64,000 bases of DNA from Cranoglanis bouderius (Eukaryota; Chordata; Actinopteri; Siluriformes; Cranoglanididae), in contig CM042551.1 in NCBI GenBank assembly GCA_023630585.1, forward strand, positions 5,296,001 to 5,360,000, written 5' to 3'. The position numbers and the translations under genes were made by a program. The notes under the pieces were generated by a model that searched no databases, had not been told where the DNA came from, and saw only the letters and a list, made by a program, of their open reading frames with translations. Shown here piece by piece: positions 32,672 to 38,009 of this stretch. Every line of letters begins with the position of its first letter. The first letter of the stretch is position 1.

Positions 32672-34469
32672 TTAGAGTCACCACAGGTGATAGGCTACAC
32701 TTCTATTAAAATCAGTAGCTAGTGTCTCTGTACTTTTCTTTTTTCTCCAAACCTGCTTCCTTCTACCTTATTTTCTAGACTTAAAGCAGAATTCTGGCAT
32801 ACAGCTAGCAAATATTACCGCAAAACACTGAATTAAAGGACATCCATTCATCCATCCATTTTCTGTATCGCTTATCCTACACAGGGTCGCAGGGAGCCTG
32901 AAGCCTATCCCAGGGAACTCGGGGCACGAGGCAGGGGACACCCTGGACGGGGTGCTAACCCATCACGGGGCACAATCACACACTCACACACTACGGACAA
33001 TTTGGAAACGTCAGTCAGCCTACAAAGCATGTCTTTGGACTAGGGGAAGAAACCGGAGTACCCGGAGGAAACCCCCAAAGCACGGGGAGATCATGCAAAC
33101 TCCGTGCAAACAGGGTGGGGGCATTTCCAAATTGTCAGTAGTGTGCGAATGTGTGTGTAATTGTGCCCTGTAGTGGGTTGGCACCCCGTCCAGGGTGTCT
33201 CCTGCCTTGTGCCCCGAGTTCCCTGTTAAATGCTCCAGGCTCCCCGTGAGCCTGTGTAGGATAAGCGGTACTCACTGAAAACCTCACTGTATCAATAATA
33301 ACCCATGTCTTTAATGTGTTTCCGTAGAGCATCCACCATACAAGTCCCTGAATGAGCTGTTAGTATACAAACAACAACCTATAGGAGCAAGTGGATTGAT
33401 ATAAATCTGTGAAACCTTCTGACCAATCAAAATTGAGAATTCAACAGAGAGGCCACCAGGCCACTAATTGATCTCTTTTATGCCATTTTCCTTCTGCTAA
33501 CTGCGTAGAATCCGTGAATATCTAAACCACGGAGAGAAAAAGAAAAGCTAAAATGCCTGTCTGAGTTCTTTCCCAGTTAATCAATCTAATGACTGTTTTA
33601 TTGAAACTGTCTGGGCCACAGAGGAGCAAATAAAAATTCTAATTCCATTTCATTTCCCGCTCTCCCTGCTATCAAATAACTCCATTCATTTTCCATCCTC
33701 ATTCATTTGAATATCTCCAGCTTTGCTTTTCCTGTCGTCCTTCCCTCTGCTCATGGCTCTTCTCCATCTCTTTTTTTTTTTTTGCTTTCCCAAGGTGTGG
33801 TCAATGGACGGCTACTTCAAAGGGCGGCGTGTGCTTGAGTACCGCACCCTGAGTGACTTCATGAAGGGTCAGAACTTCGTTCAGCACCTCCTCCCTCACC
33901 CCTGGGCAGGAACGGGTCACGTGGTCTACAACGGCTCCCTCTACTACAACAAGTACCAGAGCAACATCCTGATCAAGTACCACTTTCGTTCGCGCAGCGT
34001 CCTGGTGCAGCGAAGTCTGAGCGGTGCCGGCTACAACAACACCTTCCCGTACTCGTGGGGCGGCTCGTCCGATATCGACCTGATGGCCGACGAGAGCGGA
34101 CTGTGGGTCGTGTACACCACCATCGCCAATGCGGGCAACATCGTCATCAGCCGCCTGCAGCCTGAGAGCCTGGAAATCCTGCAGACGTGGGACACGGGCT
34201 TCCCTAAGCGCAGTGCTGGAGAGTCCTTCATGATCTGTGGGACGCTCTACGTCACCAACTCCCATCTCGCCGGTGCCAAGATCTACTTTGCCTACTACAC
34301 TAACACGTCCACCTACGAGTACACGGACATCCCTTTCCATAACCAGTACTCACACATCTCCATGATGGACTACAACCCACGTGAGCGTGTGCTCTATACC
34401 TGGAACAACGGCCACCAGGTGCTCTACAACGTCACGCTGTTCCAGGTCATCAAGACCTCTGTGGACTGA
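4131..34469 (+). CDS. olfm2: olfactomedin 2 / noelin-2 gene, 5'-partial, five coding exons in window
   Basis: Joined in order, the five exons below code 435 residues plus a stop (150+156+220+107+675 nt). Noelins are secreted glycoproteins forming disulfide-linked oligomers; family members act at synapses and in neural development. From the first visible codon: residues 1-50 hold the N-terminal noelin region with C23, C25 and C35; 51-176 are heptad-like and probably coiled coil; the OLF domain runs from C177 to the end. N-glycosylation sequons lie at N53, N137, N257, N292, N381 and N423. C177 and C359 fit the OLF disulfide pair. OLFM2 is favoured over OLFM1 by EEGWQIYSSAQD, YKGRR-like FKGRRVLEYRTL, HFRSRSVLVQRSL and TNSHLAGAKIYFAY. 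Human OLFM2 is about 454 residues, so only a signal-peptide exon of roughly 20 codons is missing. The C-terminus lacks the SDEL-like end of OLFM1. Which teleost paralog (2a or 2b) is not settled; I lean to 2a. Introns are 10.4, 9.0, 5.3 and 4.4 kb. Confidence 0.93.
4441..5262 (-). mobile_element. Tc1-like transposon relic (5'-truncated, minus strand)
   Basis: The terminal sequence CAGTTGGGTCCATAAGTATT sits beside a TA (4439-4440). On the minus strand two frames code the C-terminal half of a Tc1 transposase: 5166-4918 has TGSLVFIDDVTADRSSRMNS and a decayed D-x-D-T-KHTAK catalytic segment; 4907-4695 has DNLNPIEHAFHLLKTKLKP and ends SKY. A frameshift or stop separates them. The N-terminal DNA-binding part and the other end are missing. 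It is a dead copy and codes no host protein. Confidence 0.85.
5263..5410 (+). repeat. family A fragment
   Basis: Carries GTTTTATTCCACTTATACTG and CTACAGCAATTTTCCAAATA, matching the left part of family A (compare 62085-62120). It abuts the truncated end of the Tc1 relic. Confidence 0.4.
5614..6171. mobile_element. non-autonomous Tc1-like element with terminal inverted repeats
   Basis: The left end CAGTACTGTGCAAAAGTTTT follows a TA; the right end is its inverse (TTTTTGCACAGTACTG), followed by TA. Length is 558 bp. No transposase frame is visible, so it would depend on enzyme made elsewhere. Confidence 0.75.
6172..6251. repeat. (TA)n tract, 80 nt
   Basis: Uninterrupted TA repeat beginning at the TA target dinucleotide of the preceding transposon end. 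Confidence 0.95.
6252..6465. mobile_element. inverted partial copy of the same Tc1-like element
   Basis: GCAGCATATTATGTAAGAGA (6256) reverse-complements the 5966-5987 region, and the end TGCCTAAAACTTGTGCATAG plus TACTG (6441-6465) reverse-complements the left end at 5614. The sequence is followed by TA. Together with 5614-6171 this makes a large interrupted inverted repeat. Confidence 0.7.
6540..6610 (+). repeat. family A fragment
   Basis: GTTGATTATTTTCCTATAAC and GTTTTATTCC match the left end of family A. Confidence 0.4.
6682..6757. repeat. (CA)n microsatellite
   Basis: CA tract with some CG interruptions at its 3' end, in intron 2-3 of olfm2. Confidence 0.9.
7061..7125. repeat. (CA)n microsatellite
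   Basis: Nearly pure CA tract about 300 bp after the previous one. Confidence 0.9.
7394..8676 (+). repeat. tandem array of ~155-160-bp units, interrupted
   Basis: The anchor GGAAACAAGACAAAA recurs at 7394, 7547, 8197, 8357 and 8515. Each unit also holds ATATCAACATTTTCC, GACTAAAATTTCACTGTAGT and TTAGCATNTTAGCA blocks. Spacing is 153-160 bp apart from the interval holding the transposon relic (7661-8146). Divergence between units is moderate and there is no coding content. Confidence 0.8.
7661..8146 (+). mobile_element. Tc1/mariner-superfamily relic inserted in the array
   Basis: It begins CCCCATTTCCATAAAAGTTG, a terminus common in teleost DNA transposons. On the + strand it holds a helix-turn-helix fragment, RKIAKNLGLSPSTVHNIVKRF, typical of the N-terminal domain of Tc1-like transposases. 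The catalytic part and the right end are absent. The tandem array stops at its left border and resumes at its right. Confidence 0.7.
8677..8930 (+). mobile_element. MITE-like element copy 1 (family E)
   Basis: Starts TCCCTGCTGGGAAA and contains TTGTAATGGTTTTAATGGTT, CTACTGGTAATTTGTTGCCT and GGATACCATTAAG. It matches 15700-15954 closely. The right terminus is missing or unrecognisable. A-rich runs lie near the left end. No coding content. Confidence 0.6.
8931..9847. other. non-coding stretch with a family B fragment
   Basis: Bases 9192-9265 (GGAATGTAACTGAATATGAA and the following ATTCGGACTGAACAGATAAT) match the left end of the hAT-like element at 35290. Nothing else recognised. Confidence 0.45.
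9848..10180 (+). mobile_element. Merman-like SINE, nearly full length
   Basis: Head GGGGCATCATGGTGGTGCGG, B-box-like GGTTCGATCTTGAGC, core GACGGACTGGCGTCCC and CAGGATAGGCTCTGG, tail AAGATGAATGAATGAATGAA. A (GT)n tract lies at 10028-10064 inside it. Confidence 0.8.
10181..11528. other. unique non-coding intron sequence
   Basis: No exon, repeat or RNA gene recognised apart from short A-rich runs near 10423-10446. Bases 10740-11170 look unique and moderately GC-balanced. Confidence 0.4.
11529..11815 (+). mobile_element. Mermaid/V-SINE-type SINE, 5'-truncated
   Basis: It enters at the core (TTTGTATGTTCTCCCCGTGC) and continues through GGGTTGGCACCCCGTCCAGG and GATAGGCTCCAGGCTCCC to AGCGGTACAGAAAATGGATG and a GGAT tail. 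An internal GT-rich tract lies at 11629-11675. The tRNA-like head is missing. Confidence 0.8.
11821..11889. repeat. perfect 27-bp inverted repeat with 15-nt loop
   Basis: Arms 11821-11847 and 11863-11889 are exact reverse complements; the loop is 11848-11862. Arms are GC-rich. The structure begins five bases after the SINE tail. Confidence 0.9.
12003..12323 (-). mobile_element. Merman-like SINE, minus strand
   Basis: On the + strand it reads GATGGGACACCAGTCTATCA, CAGGGCACCATGCACGC, GGGAGGAAACCAGAGATCCC and ends with the reversed head (CGATCATACTGCCCC). The GAATGAAT tail is missing. An AAAT run follows (12328-12348). Confidence 0.75.
12378..12525 (+). repeat. family C repeat fragment
   Basis: CTACTTGAATTGGTAAAATC, GTGATGTTTGTTTGTAAATG and GAGACCTT match 49580-49680 in the same orientation. 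Confidence 0.55.
12937..13625 (-). mobile_element. solo LTR of an LTR retrotransposon, 689 bp
   Basis: The ends are TGTTAGG and CCTAACA, flanked by an exact 5-bp duplication GGTAA (12932-12936 and 13626-13630). On the minus strand there is a TATA-like TTTAAATA (13318-13311) and AATAAA (13000-12995) near the 3' end, so the LTR reads leftward. No internal coding sequence remains. It resembles the LTR at 17467. Confidence 0.85.
13640..13862. repeat. TGGGTT/AACCCA-rich MITE-like repeat
   Basis: Multiple AACCCA and TGGGTT words in both orientations, ending GGGTTGTTTTTGTCCCAGTG. A small inverted AACCC-GGGTT piece at 12569-12588 may belong to the same older element, with the solo LTR inserted between. 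The family is unnamed here. Confidence 0.4.
13870..14630. other. intron sequence before exon 3
   Basis: Short GT-rich tracts at 14282-14311 and 14468-14511. Nothing else recognised. Confidence 0.4.
14638..14793 (+). CDS. olfm2: olfm2 coding exon 3 (start of the coiled-coil region)
   Basis: The exon codes 52 residues in phase 0/0, from VQNITQSMEVLDLRTYRDLQ to NPRSLNPKSFQ. The acceptor is TTGACAG|GTC and the donor CAG|GTATC. The VQN-[VI]-[ST]-QS-MEVL-LRTYRDLQYVR signature is typical of OLFM2 and includes a conserved glycosylation sequon, NIT. Regular hydrophobic spacing suggests a coiled coil used in oligomer assembly. A GT-rich stretch precedes the acceptor (14613-14629). Confidence 0.95.
15700..15954 (+). 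mobile_element. MITE-like element copy 2 (family E)
   Basis: Shares TTATGGTTTTAATGGTTATA, CTACTGGTAATTTGTTGCCT and CTAGTGGATACCATTAAG with copy 1. It ends TTTTCAGCAGGGA, the reverse complement of copy 1's left end. The left terminus is degraded. Confidence 0.65.
15960..17466. other. unique non-coding intron sequence
   Basis: No repeat or exon recognised. Bases 16855-17060 look unusually well kept (mixed composition, no simple repeats) and might be a conserved element; this is a guess. Confidence 0.35.
17467..18220 (-). mobile_element. second solo LTR of the same family, 754 bp
   Basis: Starts TGTTACG and ends CCTAACA, flanked by exact AGATA duplications (17462-17466 and 18221-18225). It shares GGATGCACTTGCAGGGGAAA, GTGGTCAGTTTATTAGG and GGAGGCGGAGACATGACGTG with the LTR at 12937. 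AATAAA on the minus strand (17529-17524) gives the same leftward orientation. The different target duplications show an independent insertion. Confidence 0.87.
18743..19074 (+). mobile_element. Mermaid/V-SINE-type SINE with 12-bp target duplication
   Basis: Head GGGCATGGTGGCTTAG, B-box-like GGTTCAATTCCTGCC, core CCAAAGACATGCATTGTATG, GAGTTGGCACCCTGTCCAGG and a GGAT tail. TGTTGAAATGGG flanks it exactly (18731-18742 and 19075-19086), so insertion limits are certain. Confidence 0.9.
19087..19811. other. non-coding intron sequence
   Basis: No exon or recognisable repeat. Confidence 0.4.
19812..20960 (+). mobile_element. Merman-like SINE split by another repeat
   Basis: The left part 19812-19963 runs from head GGCAGCACAGTGGTGTCGCA to GTTCTCCAGTTTC. 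The right part 20749-20960 resumes with the next core segment (CCACCTTCCAAAAACATTCC) and ends at AGATAAATGAATG. The two parts are contiguous in intact copies. Confidence 0.8.
19964..20748 (+). mobile_element. dispersed repeat (family G) inserted into a SINE
   Basis: Begins with AATTC repeats and TTTTATTTGTATAGCACTTT, then CAAAGCAGCTTTACAGAAAT, GGTGGCAAGGAAAAACTCC and CTTGAGAGGAACCAGA. It ends ACAGCATAACTAAAAGGG and GCGCCAGAAG. CCAGTTTC (19956-19963, 20749-20756) is the target duplication. The repeat is very common in ray-finned fish; its class is not established here. A longer copy is at 51690. A (GA)n run lies at 20613-20632. Confidence 0.75.
20961..21866. other. non-coding intron sequence
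   Basis: No exon or repeat recognised. Confidence 0.4.
21867..22447 (-). mobile_element. hAT-like non-autonomous element (family B), minus strand
   Basis: Starts TAGGGGTGTAATGC and ends GTATTCGGTTACATCACTA, the reversed ends of the 35290 element. Terminal parts match (GCCACTATCTGTATCTG; CATTACAGATAATG). A short GAATGAAT SINE tail lies inside at 22090-22135. No clear target duplication. Confidence 0.55.
22655..22870 (+). mobile_element. Merman-like SINE, degraded
   Basis: GGAGTTCGATCCTGATTTTG, CCACATGGGTTTCCTC, CAGGATAAACTGCAACCCTG. The head and tail are missing. Confidence 0.6.
22871..23763. other. intron sequence before exon 4
   Basis: Bases 23080-23120 (GGGTTAAAGTCCCCATTAAA) resemble one end of the repeat at 43770-44150. 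The rest is unrecognised. Confidence 0.35.
23764..23983 (+). CDS. olfm2: olfm2 coding exon 4 (coiled coil up to the OLF boundary)
   Basis: The exon is 220 nt: 73 codons plus one base of a split glycine codon. It begins DLKDKVTQLLPLLPVLEQYK, includes the family block EEMGAYDYEELRQRV, and ends LHSCMQKL-G. The acceptor is CTACTAG|GAC and the donor TGG|GTGAGAA. The split G completes with GC of the next exon to give the noelin LGCGKL junction, confirming the order. Leucine-rich heptads support coiled coil. C171 (HSCMQ) is a further candidate for inter-chain disulfide bonding. The sequon RNLS is at residue 137. Confidence 0.95.
24067..25295. other. intron sequence after exon 4
   Basis: A decayed repeat with AAAAGGTTCTATG and GAACCCTTGAGGAACC lies at 24395-24475. 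Nothing else recognised. Confidence 0.35.
25296..25642 (+). repeat. direct duplication copy 1, with a SINE tail
   Basis: From CTTATAAAGGGTGTAACAGG through GGTGCTTCCATGGACCTAAT to a Merman-like SINE 3' segment (CCTGGAATAGGCTCCGAATC). It matches 26905-27250 at about 94-95% over the first 240 bases (counted by eye). Confidence 0.8.
25643..26904. other. unique intron sequence between the duplicated segments
   Basis: No exon or repeat recognised. Bases 26260-26345 contain three imperfect ATTAGAATTATGCA-type units. Confidence 0.4.
26905..27270 (+). repeat. direct duplication copy 2, with a SINE tail
   Basis: Same order of blocks as 25296-25642, and its SINE part retains the AAGATGACTGAATGAATGA tail. 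Many differences are A/G or C/T transitions. Confidence 0.8.
27720..28080. repeat. degraded dispersed repeat
   Basis: An ACTCA microrepeat (27721-27745) leads into CTTTTATTGTCACTACAACC and a long A-rich low-complexity segment. It resembles the 3' part of a common teleost retroposon; the class is uncertain. Confidence 0.4.
28797..29018 (+). mobile_element. short hAT-like family B copy
   Basis: TAAGTGAATACAAATATGTT near the left end and GGATACGGATATTTGGAACA, TAGTGGCATTATGTTACACC at the right end match the 35290 element. Most of the interior is missing. Confidence 0.5.
29201..29249 (+). repeat. (GT)n tract just upstream of the exon 5 acceptor
   Basis: About 24 GT units ending 10 nt before the first base of olfm2 exon 5. 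Confidence 0.92.
29260..29366 (+). CDS. olfm2: olfm2 coding exon 5 (start of the OLF domain)
   Basis: Two bases finish the split glycine, followed by 35 codons from CGKLTGVSNPITIRASGSRF to MIPSSDNR. This is the conserved opening of the olfactomedin domain, with the first cysteine of its internal disulfide. The acceptor is AATCCAG|GC and lies only 10 nt after a 49-nt (GT)n tract. The donor is AGG|GTAAGAG. The next exon opens VWSMDGY, matching the family joint DNRVWYMDGY. Confidence 0.94.
29456..29487. repeat. (AC)n microsatellite
   Basis: About 15 units, 90 nt after the exon 5 donor. Confidence 0.85.
29488..30420. other. intron sequence
   Basis: Pyrimidine-rich near 29610-29700. Otherwise unrecognised. 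Confidence 0.35.
30429..31164. mobile_element. non-autonomous hAT-type transposon, 736 bp
   Basis: The termini CAGGAGCGTTAGCTGGACTG and, inverted, CAGGGGCGTAACCTGGCCTG pair over about 20 bases. The 8-bp flanks GTCACCAC (30421-30428) and GTCGCCAC (31165-31172) differ at one base, as expected of an aged hAT duplication. No transposase frame. A 183-codon open frame starting inside and running past the right end looks like chance. Confidence 0.75.
31173..32017. other. intron sequence
   Basis: No exon or repeat recognised. Confidence 0.35.
32018..32072 (+). repeat. tail of an old fish SINE/LINE
   Basis: GTCGCTCTGGATAAGGGCGT then CTGCTAAATGCTGTAAATGT is a widely shared teleost retroposon 3' tail. 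The rest of the element is not recognised. Confidence 0.7.
32427..32463. repeat. (GA)n microsatellite
   Basis: Pure GA tract of 18 units. Confidence 0.9.
32625..32665. repeat. (AC)n microsatellite
   Basis: About 20 AC units. Confidence 0.9.
32844..33119 (-). mobile_element. Mermaid/V-SINE-type SINE, minus strand, head missing
   Basis: From the reversed GGAT tail (CATCCATTCATCCATCCATT) through GCTTATCCTACACAGGGTCG and GGACACCCTGGACGGGGTGC to CAAACAGGGTGGGGGC, where the SINE breaks off before its B box. Confidence 0.85.
33120..33273 (+). mobile_element. 3' half of the same SINE in inverted orientation
   Basis: ATTTCCAAATTGTCAGTAGT through GGGTTGGCACCCCGTCCAGG to CTGTGTAGGATAAGCGGTAC. It is fused directly to the head end of the minus-strand copy, giving inverted arms of about 150 bp. 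Confidence 0.85.
33280..33450 (+). repeat. family A right-end fragment
   Basis: ACCATACAAGTCCCTGAATG, CCTTCTGACCAATCAAAATT and GAGAATTCAACAG match the right half of family A (compare 62340-62485). Confidence 0.55.
33795..34469 (+). CDS. olfm2: olfm2 terminal coding exon (OLF beta-propeller domain)
   Basis: The exon holds 224 codons and TGA at 34467-34469. The acceptor CCCAAG|GTG follows a T-rich tract at 33770-33783. OLF hallmarks in order: HPWAGTGHVVYNGSLYYNKY, YNNTFPYSWGG, SDIDLMADESGLW, NAGNIVISRL, FPKRSAGESFMICGTLYVTN, HISMMDYNPRERVLYTWNNG and QVLYNVTLF. The cysteine in FMICG is the presumed partner of C177 in exon 5. The acidic SDIDL segment sits where OLF propellers bind calcium (by analogy with the family). 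It ends IKTSVD without an ER-retrieval motif. The exon is much more GC-rich than its surroundings. The open frame continues upstream to 33723 only as intron sequence. Confidence 0.96.
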   Translation: MWSMDGYFKGRRVLEYRTLSDFMKGQNFVQHLLPHPWAGTGHVVYNGSLYYNKYQSNILIKYHFRSRSVLVQRSLSGAGYNNTFPYSWGGSSDIDLMADESGLWVVYTTIANAGNIVISRLQPESLEILQTWDTGFPKRSAGESFMICGTLYVTNSHLAGAKIYFAYYTNTSTYEYTDIPFHNQYSHISMMDYNPRERVLYTWNNGHQVLYNVTLFQVIKTSVD

Positions 34470-34482
34470 GGCTGTCACTTAT

Positions 34483-34488
<6 letters not shown>

Positions 34489-34564
<76 letters not shown>
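34489..34564. repeat. (CA)n tract in the olfm2 3' UTR
   Basis: 76 nt of pure CA, 20 nt after the stop codon. Confidence 0.93.
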
Positions 34565-34568
<4 letters not shown>

Positions 34569-34853
34569 CACACCTGTGCATTACATATTTACCATACAAG
34601 TGCGTGTATATACATATAAACCCACAAACTGACAACAAGGACATGACCATGACTGGAGCTTAGACTTTTTCTTCTTCTTCTTTTTTTTTATCTTCATAGA
34701 GTGCTGTTATTCAAATAATGTACTGAGAAAAGCCCACGGGCAGCAAGGTCGATGCCGATATACGAACCAAGCTTTTGTTTTTTTGTTTTTTGTTATTTTT
34801 TCTTTTTTGTGACAAGTGAGCATGACACGTTTTTGATTTGTGGCCAAAAAAAG

Positions 34854-34859
34854 AATAAA
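34854..34859 (+). promoter_or_regulatory. olfm2: polyadenylation signal AATAAA for olfm2
   Basis: Canonical hexamer 385 nt after the stop codon, with a T/GT-rich region 30-100 nt further on. Position and context fit; use is inferred. Confidence 0.55.
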
Positions 34860-35289
34860 CGTCTACCTTTAACATTTCACAGCGTGACTTTGATTTCACT
34901 TTGTTGAGGGAAAGGGTGAGAGGCACTGTGTGTGTGTGTGTGTTTTTTGGGGTGTTTTTTCCGTAGAATTGATGCTCCTGCAGAAACTGGAGTAACGAAA
35001 CGGCTCCGTATAAGAACAGCCGCTGCAAGTGTACCTGACGAGAGCTGTCAGTGTTTTGGGGGACTTTATTGCCCATGAAGGGCAGAGTGGAGAGGTGCTA
35101 AATGAGGACAGACAGAGAGATGGAGAGGAAAGAATAGAGGAATGATGATGAAGGCATTAAAATGCAGCTGTAGTGATGAGGTCGGGGACTATGTCAATAC
35201 CCGCTGCTATGACTGTGTTTGCTGCAAACTGGTTTTTGTGGAGGTTTTTTTTAGTGTCCAAGGGAGTCGCCTCTTTCTTTTGTTTAAAG

Positions 35290-36120
35290 TAGGGATGTAA
35301 CTGAATATGAATATGTTATTCAGATTGAACAGATAACGCATTCTAAACAGATACAAATACAGATACGAAGAGGAGGTGCACTATTCATTTGACTTATTTC
35401 TTTATTTTTTTAGAAAGCTTGCCAGTAAAGTTCCACAGGGCATCTGGTTTGGACTACAGAGACTACAGTGGATCGAACAGGGATCTCACGGGTTCTTAGT
35501 AACTGCCTTGTGAGCATCATAGTGGTTTAAATCAGGCTATAGTTTGTTTATTTTTTGGGGGAGCTGAGAGCAAGATTATAAAACAGCATCATCCATCACA
35601 GTCCATCTCTTAAGTGAGGTTGAGGAACTGGCAGAGCTCTCTAGGATTTCGTGATTTTGCGATCACAGAAATGAACACAAAATCAAGCAAATTCCACAGT
35701 ATTCGGAGGAGCTTGCAATTTTTCAAAATGAACTCGGATTTTCCGCAGATTTGGGCCAAAACGTGTCATGTGACATCATCACGACATGCATTCAGCCAAA
35801 GCCTTCTTTTACCAACAAACATCACTGAGAAACATGCAGTTGCAATTTCACCAATTCAAGTAGTTTTCCACAAAAAAAAATACAAAGAAAGAATCACAAA
35901 TTTTGCAGCAGTCACAAAAAAAACGCTCAGTGAAATCCTGTACGGACTGACTGCTGACATTTCTACCACTGTTTTTTCTAGTGTTTCTGGAGGTGCAGTG
36001 GTAACCCCCCCCCCACCAGCTAGGCCACAATCCACTTCAATTTCAAAATCCAAATACAGATAGAGATATTTGGAGCTAAACAGATCCAGATAGCAAGAGT
36101 GTCATTGTGTTACACCTCTA
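35290..36120. mobile_element. hAT-like non-autonomous element (family B), 831 bp
   Basis: The left end TAGGGATGTAAC and the inverted right end TAGAGGTGTAAC form 12-bp terminal repeats. Flanks GTTTAAAG (35282-35289) and TTTTAAAG (36121-36128) match at 7 of 8 bases. Part of the interior (about 35640-35930) belongs to family C (compare 49580-49870, inverted). No transposase; the 149-codon frame inside is not protein-like. Confidence 0.7.
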
Positions 36121-36304
36121 TTTTAAAGACTGCTTTCATTAATGACTACACTACAGAATAAGCTGGCCCAGTTTGAGGCCCCTGAGGTCAGACTGGTCTT
36201 AAATAATTATCTTCCCAAATTATCCTGTGGCGTGGGGACAAGCCAATCTTCACCCTTCCAACTGTTACTAACTTTTTGCTGCTCAGCAGGCATGCATTTA
36301 TATT

Positions 36305-36485
36305 TTTAATCATTTTGCAGACATGTTTATCCACAGCAAGTTACAGTTAAGCTGAGCATATGAAGGTTAAGGGTCTTGATCAAGGGCCCAAAAGTGACAG
36401 CTTGGCAATGACAGAATGGATGTGAATTCACAACTGTCTGAATAGTAGACCAAAGTCTTAACCATTGAGCCACCACTTCATCCTA
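36305..36485 (-). repeat. old retroposon tail, minus strand
   Basis: GGTTAAGGGTCTTGATCAAG and CTTAACCATTGAGCCACCAC match a decayed L2/SINE-like tail common in fish. Confidence 0.5.
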
Positions 36486-36839
36486 CAGCACCTGGTATTT
36501 CCAGGCAGTCCTCCATAACCAGGCCTAAGAAAGGCTTAGCCATCATCTGCTCTGTTTGGATCTAAAATCTGGTTTGTTTATGGGGCAACTGGTAAAATTT
36601 ACTAGTTTTTAAGTTGAGAAAAAAGTATGTGTTGTTTCATTGTCAAATTCTTGTTGTGTAGCAGCCTTGATGAATGAAGGACAATTAAGGGCAAAAAACA
36701 TTAAAAGCTGTCATTATATGTAACGTATTCATATTTTTAAAAGTTCTCCACAACGGACAAATTACACACAAAAAACAAACAAACAAGCAAAAAAAAAAAA
36801 AAACCCACATGACTGTTACAACATGATGACACTGGTGAC

Positions 36840-36960
36840 TCCTTTCATAAATGTTAAATAAACATCTCCTTAGTGAAAACTTCACACATCTTTTTTTAAT
36901 CCAAAAGTTATTATCATAGAAACAATAACGTATTAGGAGGAGCGCATTAATAACTGCATG
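36840..36960 (+). repeat. family A fragment
   Basis: GACTCCTTTCATAAATGTTA, AATAAACATCTCCTTAGTGA and ATAGAAACAATAACGTATTA match the middle of family A (compare 47260-47430). Confidence 0.5.
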
Positions 36961-36962
36961 TT

Positions 36963-37979
36963 ATTTATTGAAGCAAAAAAGTTATCCAATAGCAACTGGG
37001 CCTGTGTGATAATGTATTTGCCCCTGTAGTTACTAATTCCCCAAATCTATGAAACTGCATTCATAATGGGGTTCAGCTGGACTAGACGCAACCAGGCCTG
37101 ATTACTGCAAACCCTGTTCAATCAAATCAACACTTAAATAGAACTTTTTCAACAGCATGAAGTTGGTTAAAAGGTCTTACCCAGTAACACACTATGCAAA
37201 ATTGAAATAAATTCCAGAAATGATGTGGAAGAAGGTGATCAGGTGAAATACATCAGTCTGGGAAGGGTTACAAAGCTTTTTCAAAGTGTCTGAGACTCCA
37301 AAGAACCACAGTGAGAGCCATTATCCCCAAATGGAAAAACTTAGCACAGTAGTGAACCTTCCCAGAAGTGGCCGACCTTCCAAAATTCCTCCAAGAGCAC
37401 AGCAACTACTCATCCAGGAAGTCACAAAAGAGCCAAGAACAACATCAAAGAACCTCTCTTGCATCAGTAAAGGTCAATGGCCATCCATGGAAGAGTGGCG
37501 AGGTGAAAACCACTGCTAACTCAAAAAAACATTAAGGCTCATCTGAATTTTGCCAAAACACACTTTAGAAGATAGGGGTCCTGTTACATCTGGCATAAAC
37601 CAAACAGAGAATTCCACAAAGCATCAAGCACGGTGGTGGCAGTGGGATGGTGTGGGGATGCTTTGCTGCTTCAGGGCCTGGGCAACTTGCAATAATTGAG
37701 GGAAACATAAATTCTGCTCTCTACCAGAAAATCCTAAAGGAGAATGTCGAAGTTGAAACTCAAGCTGCAACTGGATTATGCAGCAAGACAATGATCAAAA
37801 GCATAGGAATAAGTCTTAGTCCTAGAAGTAAGTGAAAGACTGATCTCCAGTTATCAGAAGCATTTGGTTGCAGTTATTGCTGCTCAAGGTGGCACAACCA
37901 GATTTTAAGTTTAAGGGGACAGTTAGTTTTTCACATGGGTGATAGGTGTTGGATAACTTTTTTTTTGCTTCAATAAAAT
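36963..37979 (+). mobile_element. Tc1-like transposon, nearly full length but decayed
   Basis: Inverted ends: TTATTGAAGCAAAAAAGTTA followed by TCCAATAG, against GTTGGATAAC and TTGCTTCAATAAA. The + strand has transposase fragments in different frames: 37286-37519 with VVNLPRSGRPSKIPPRAQQ (linker before the catalytic domain) and 37647-37835 with MVWGCFAASGPGQL. The QQDND-type catalytic block is out of frame and mutated. Frameshifts make it inactive. Confidence 0.8.
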
Positions 37980-38009
37980 AAATTAATAACTAAAAACTGT
38001 ATTGTGTGT

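Larger units (their letters stand above)
34470..34880 (+). other. olfm2: olfm2 3' UTR (minimum extent)
   Basis: The stretch runs from the stop codon past the first good poly(A) signal. It contains a 76-nt (CA)n tract at 34489-34564, T-rich runs at 34666-34690 and 34775-34810, and AATAAA at 34854-34859. T- and GT-rich sequence follows (34890-34960), as expected downstream of a cleavage site. Use of a more distal signal cannot be excluded. Confidence 0.6.

Noticed and set aside
33801..34340. 179-codon minus-strand frame opposite the last olfm2 exon
   Set aside because: Antisense shadow of a GC-rich conserved exon; the sense strand matches the OLF domain throughout.
35614..36063. 149-codon open frame
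   Set aside because: Lies within the hAT-like element and family C repeat; low complexity end, no family resemblance.
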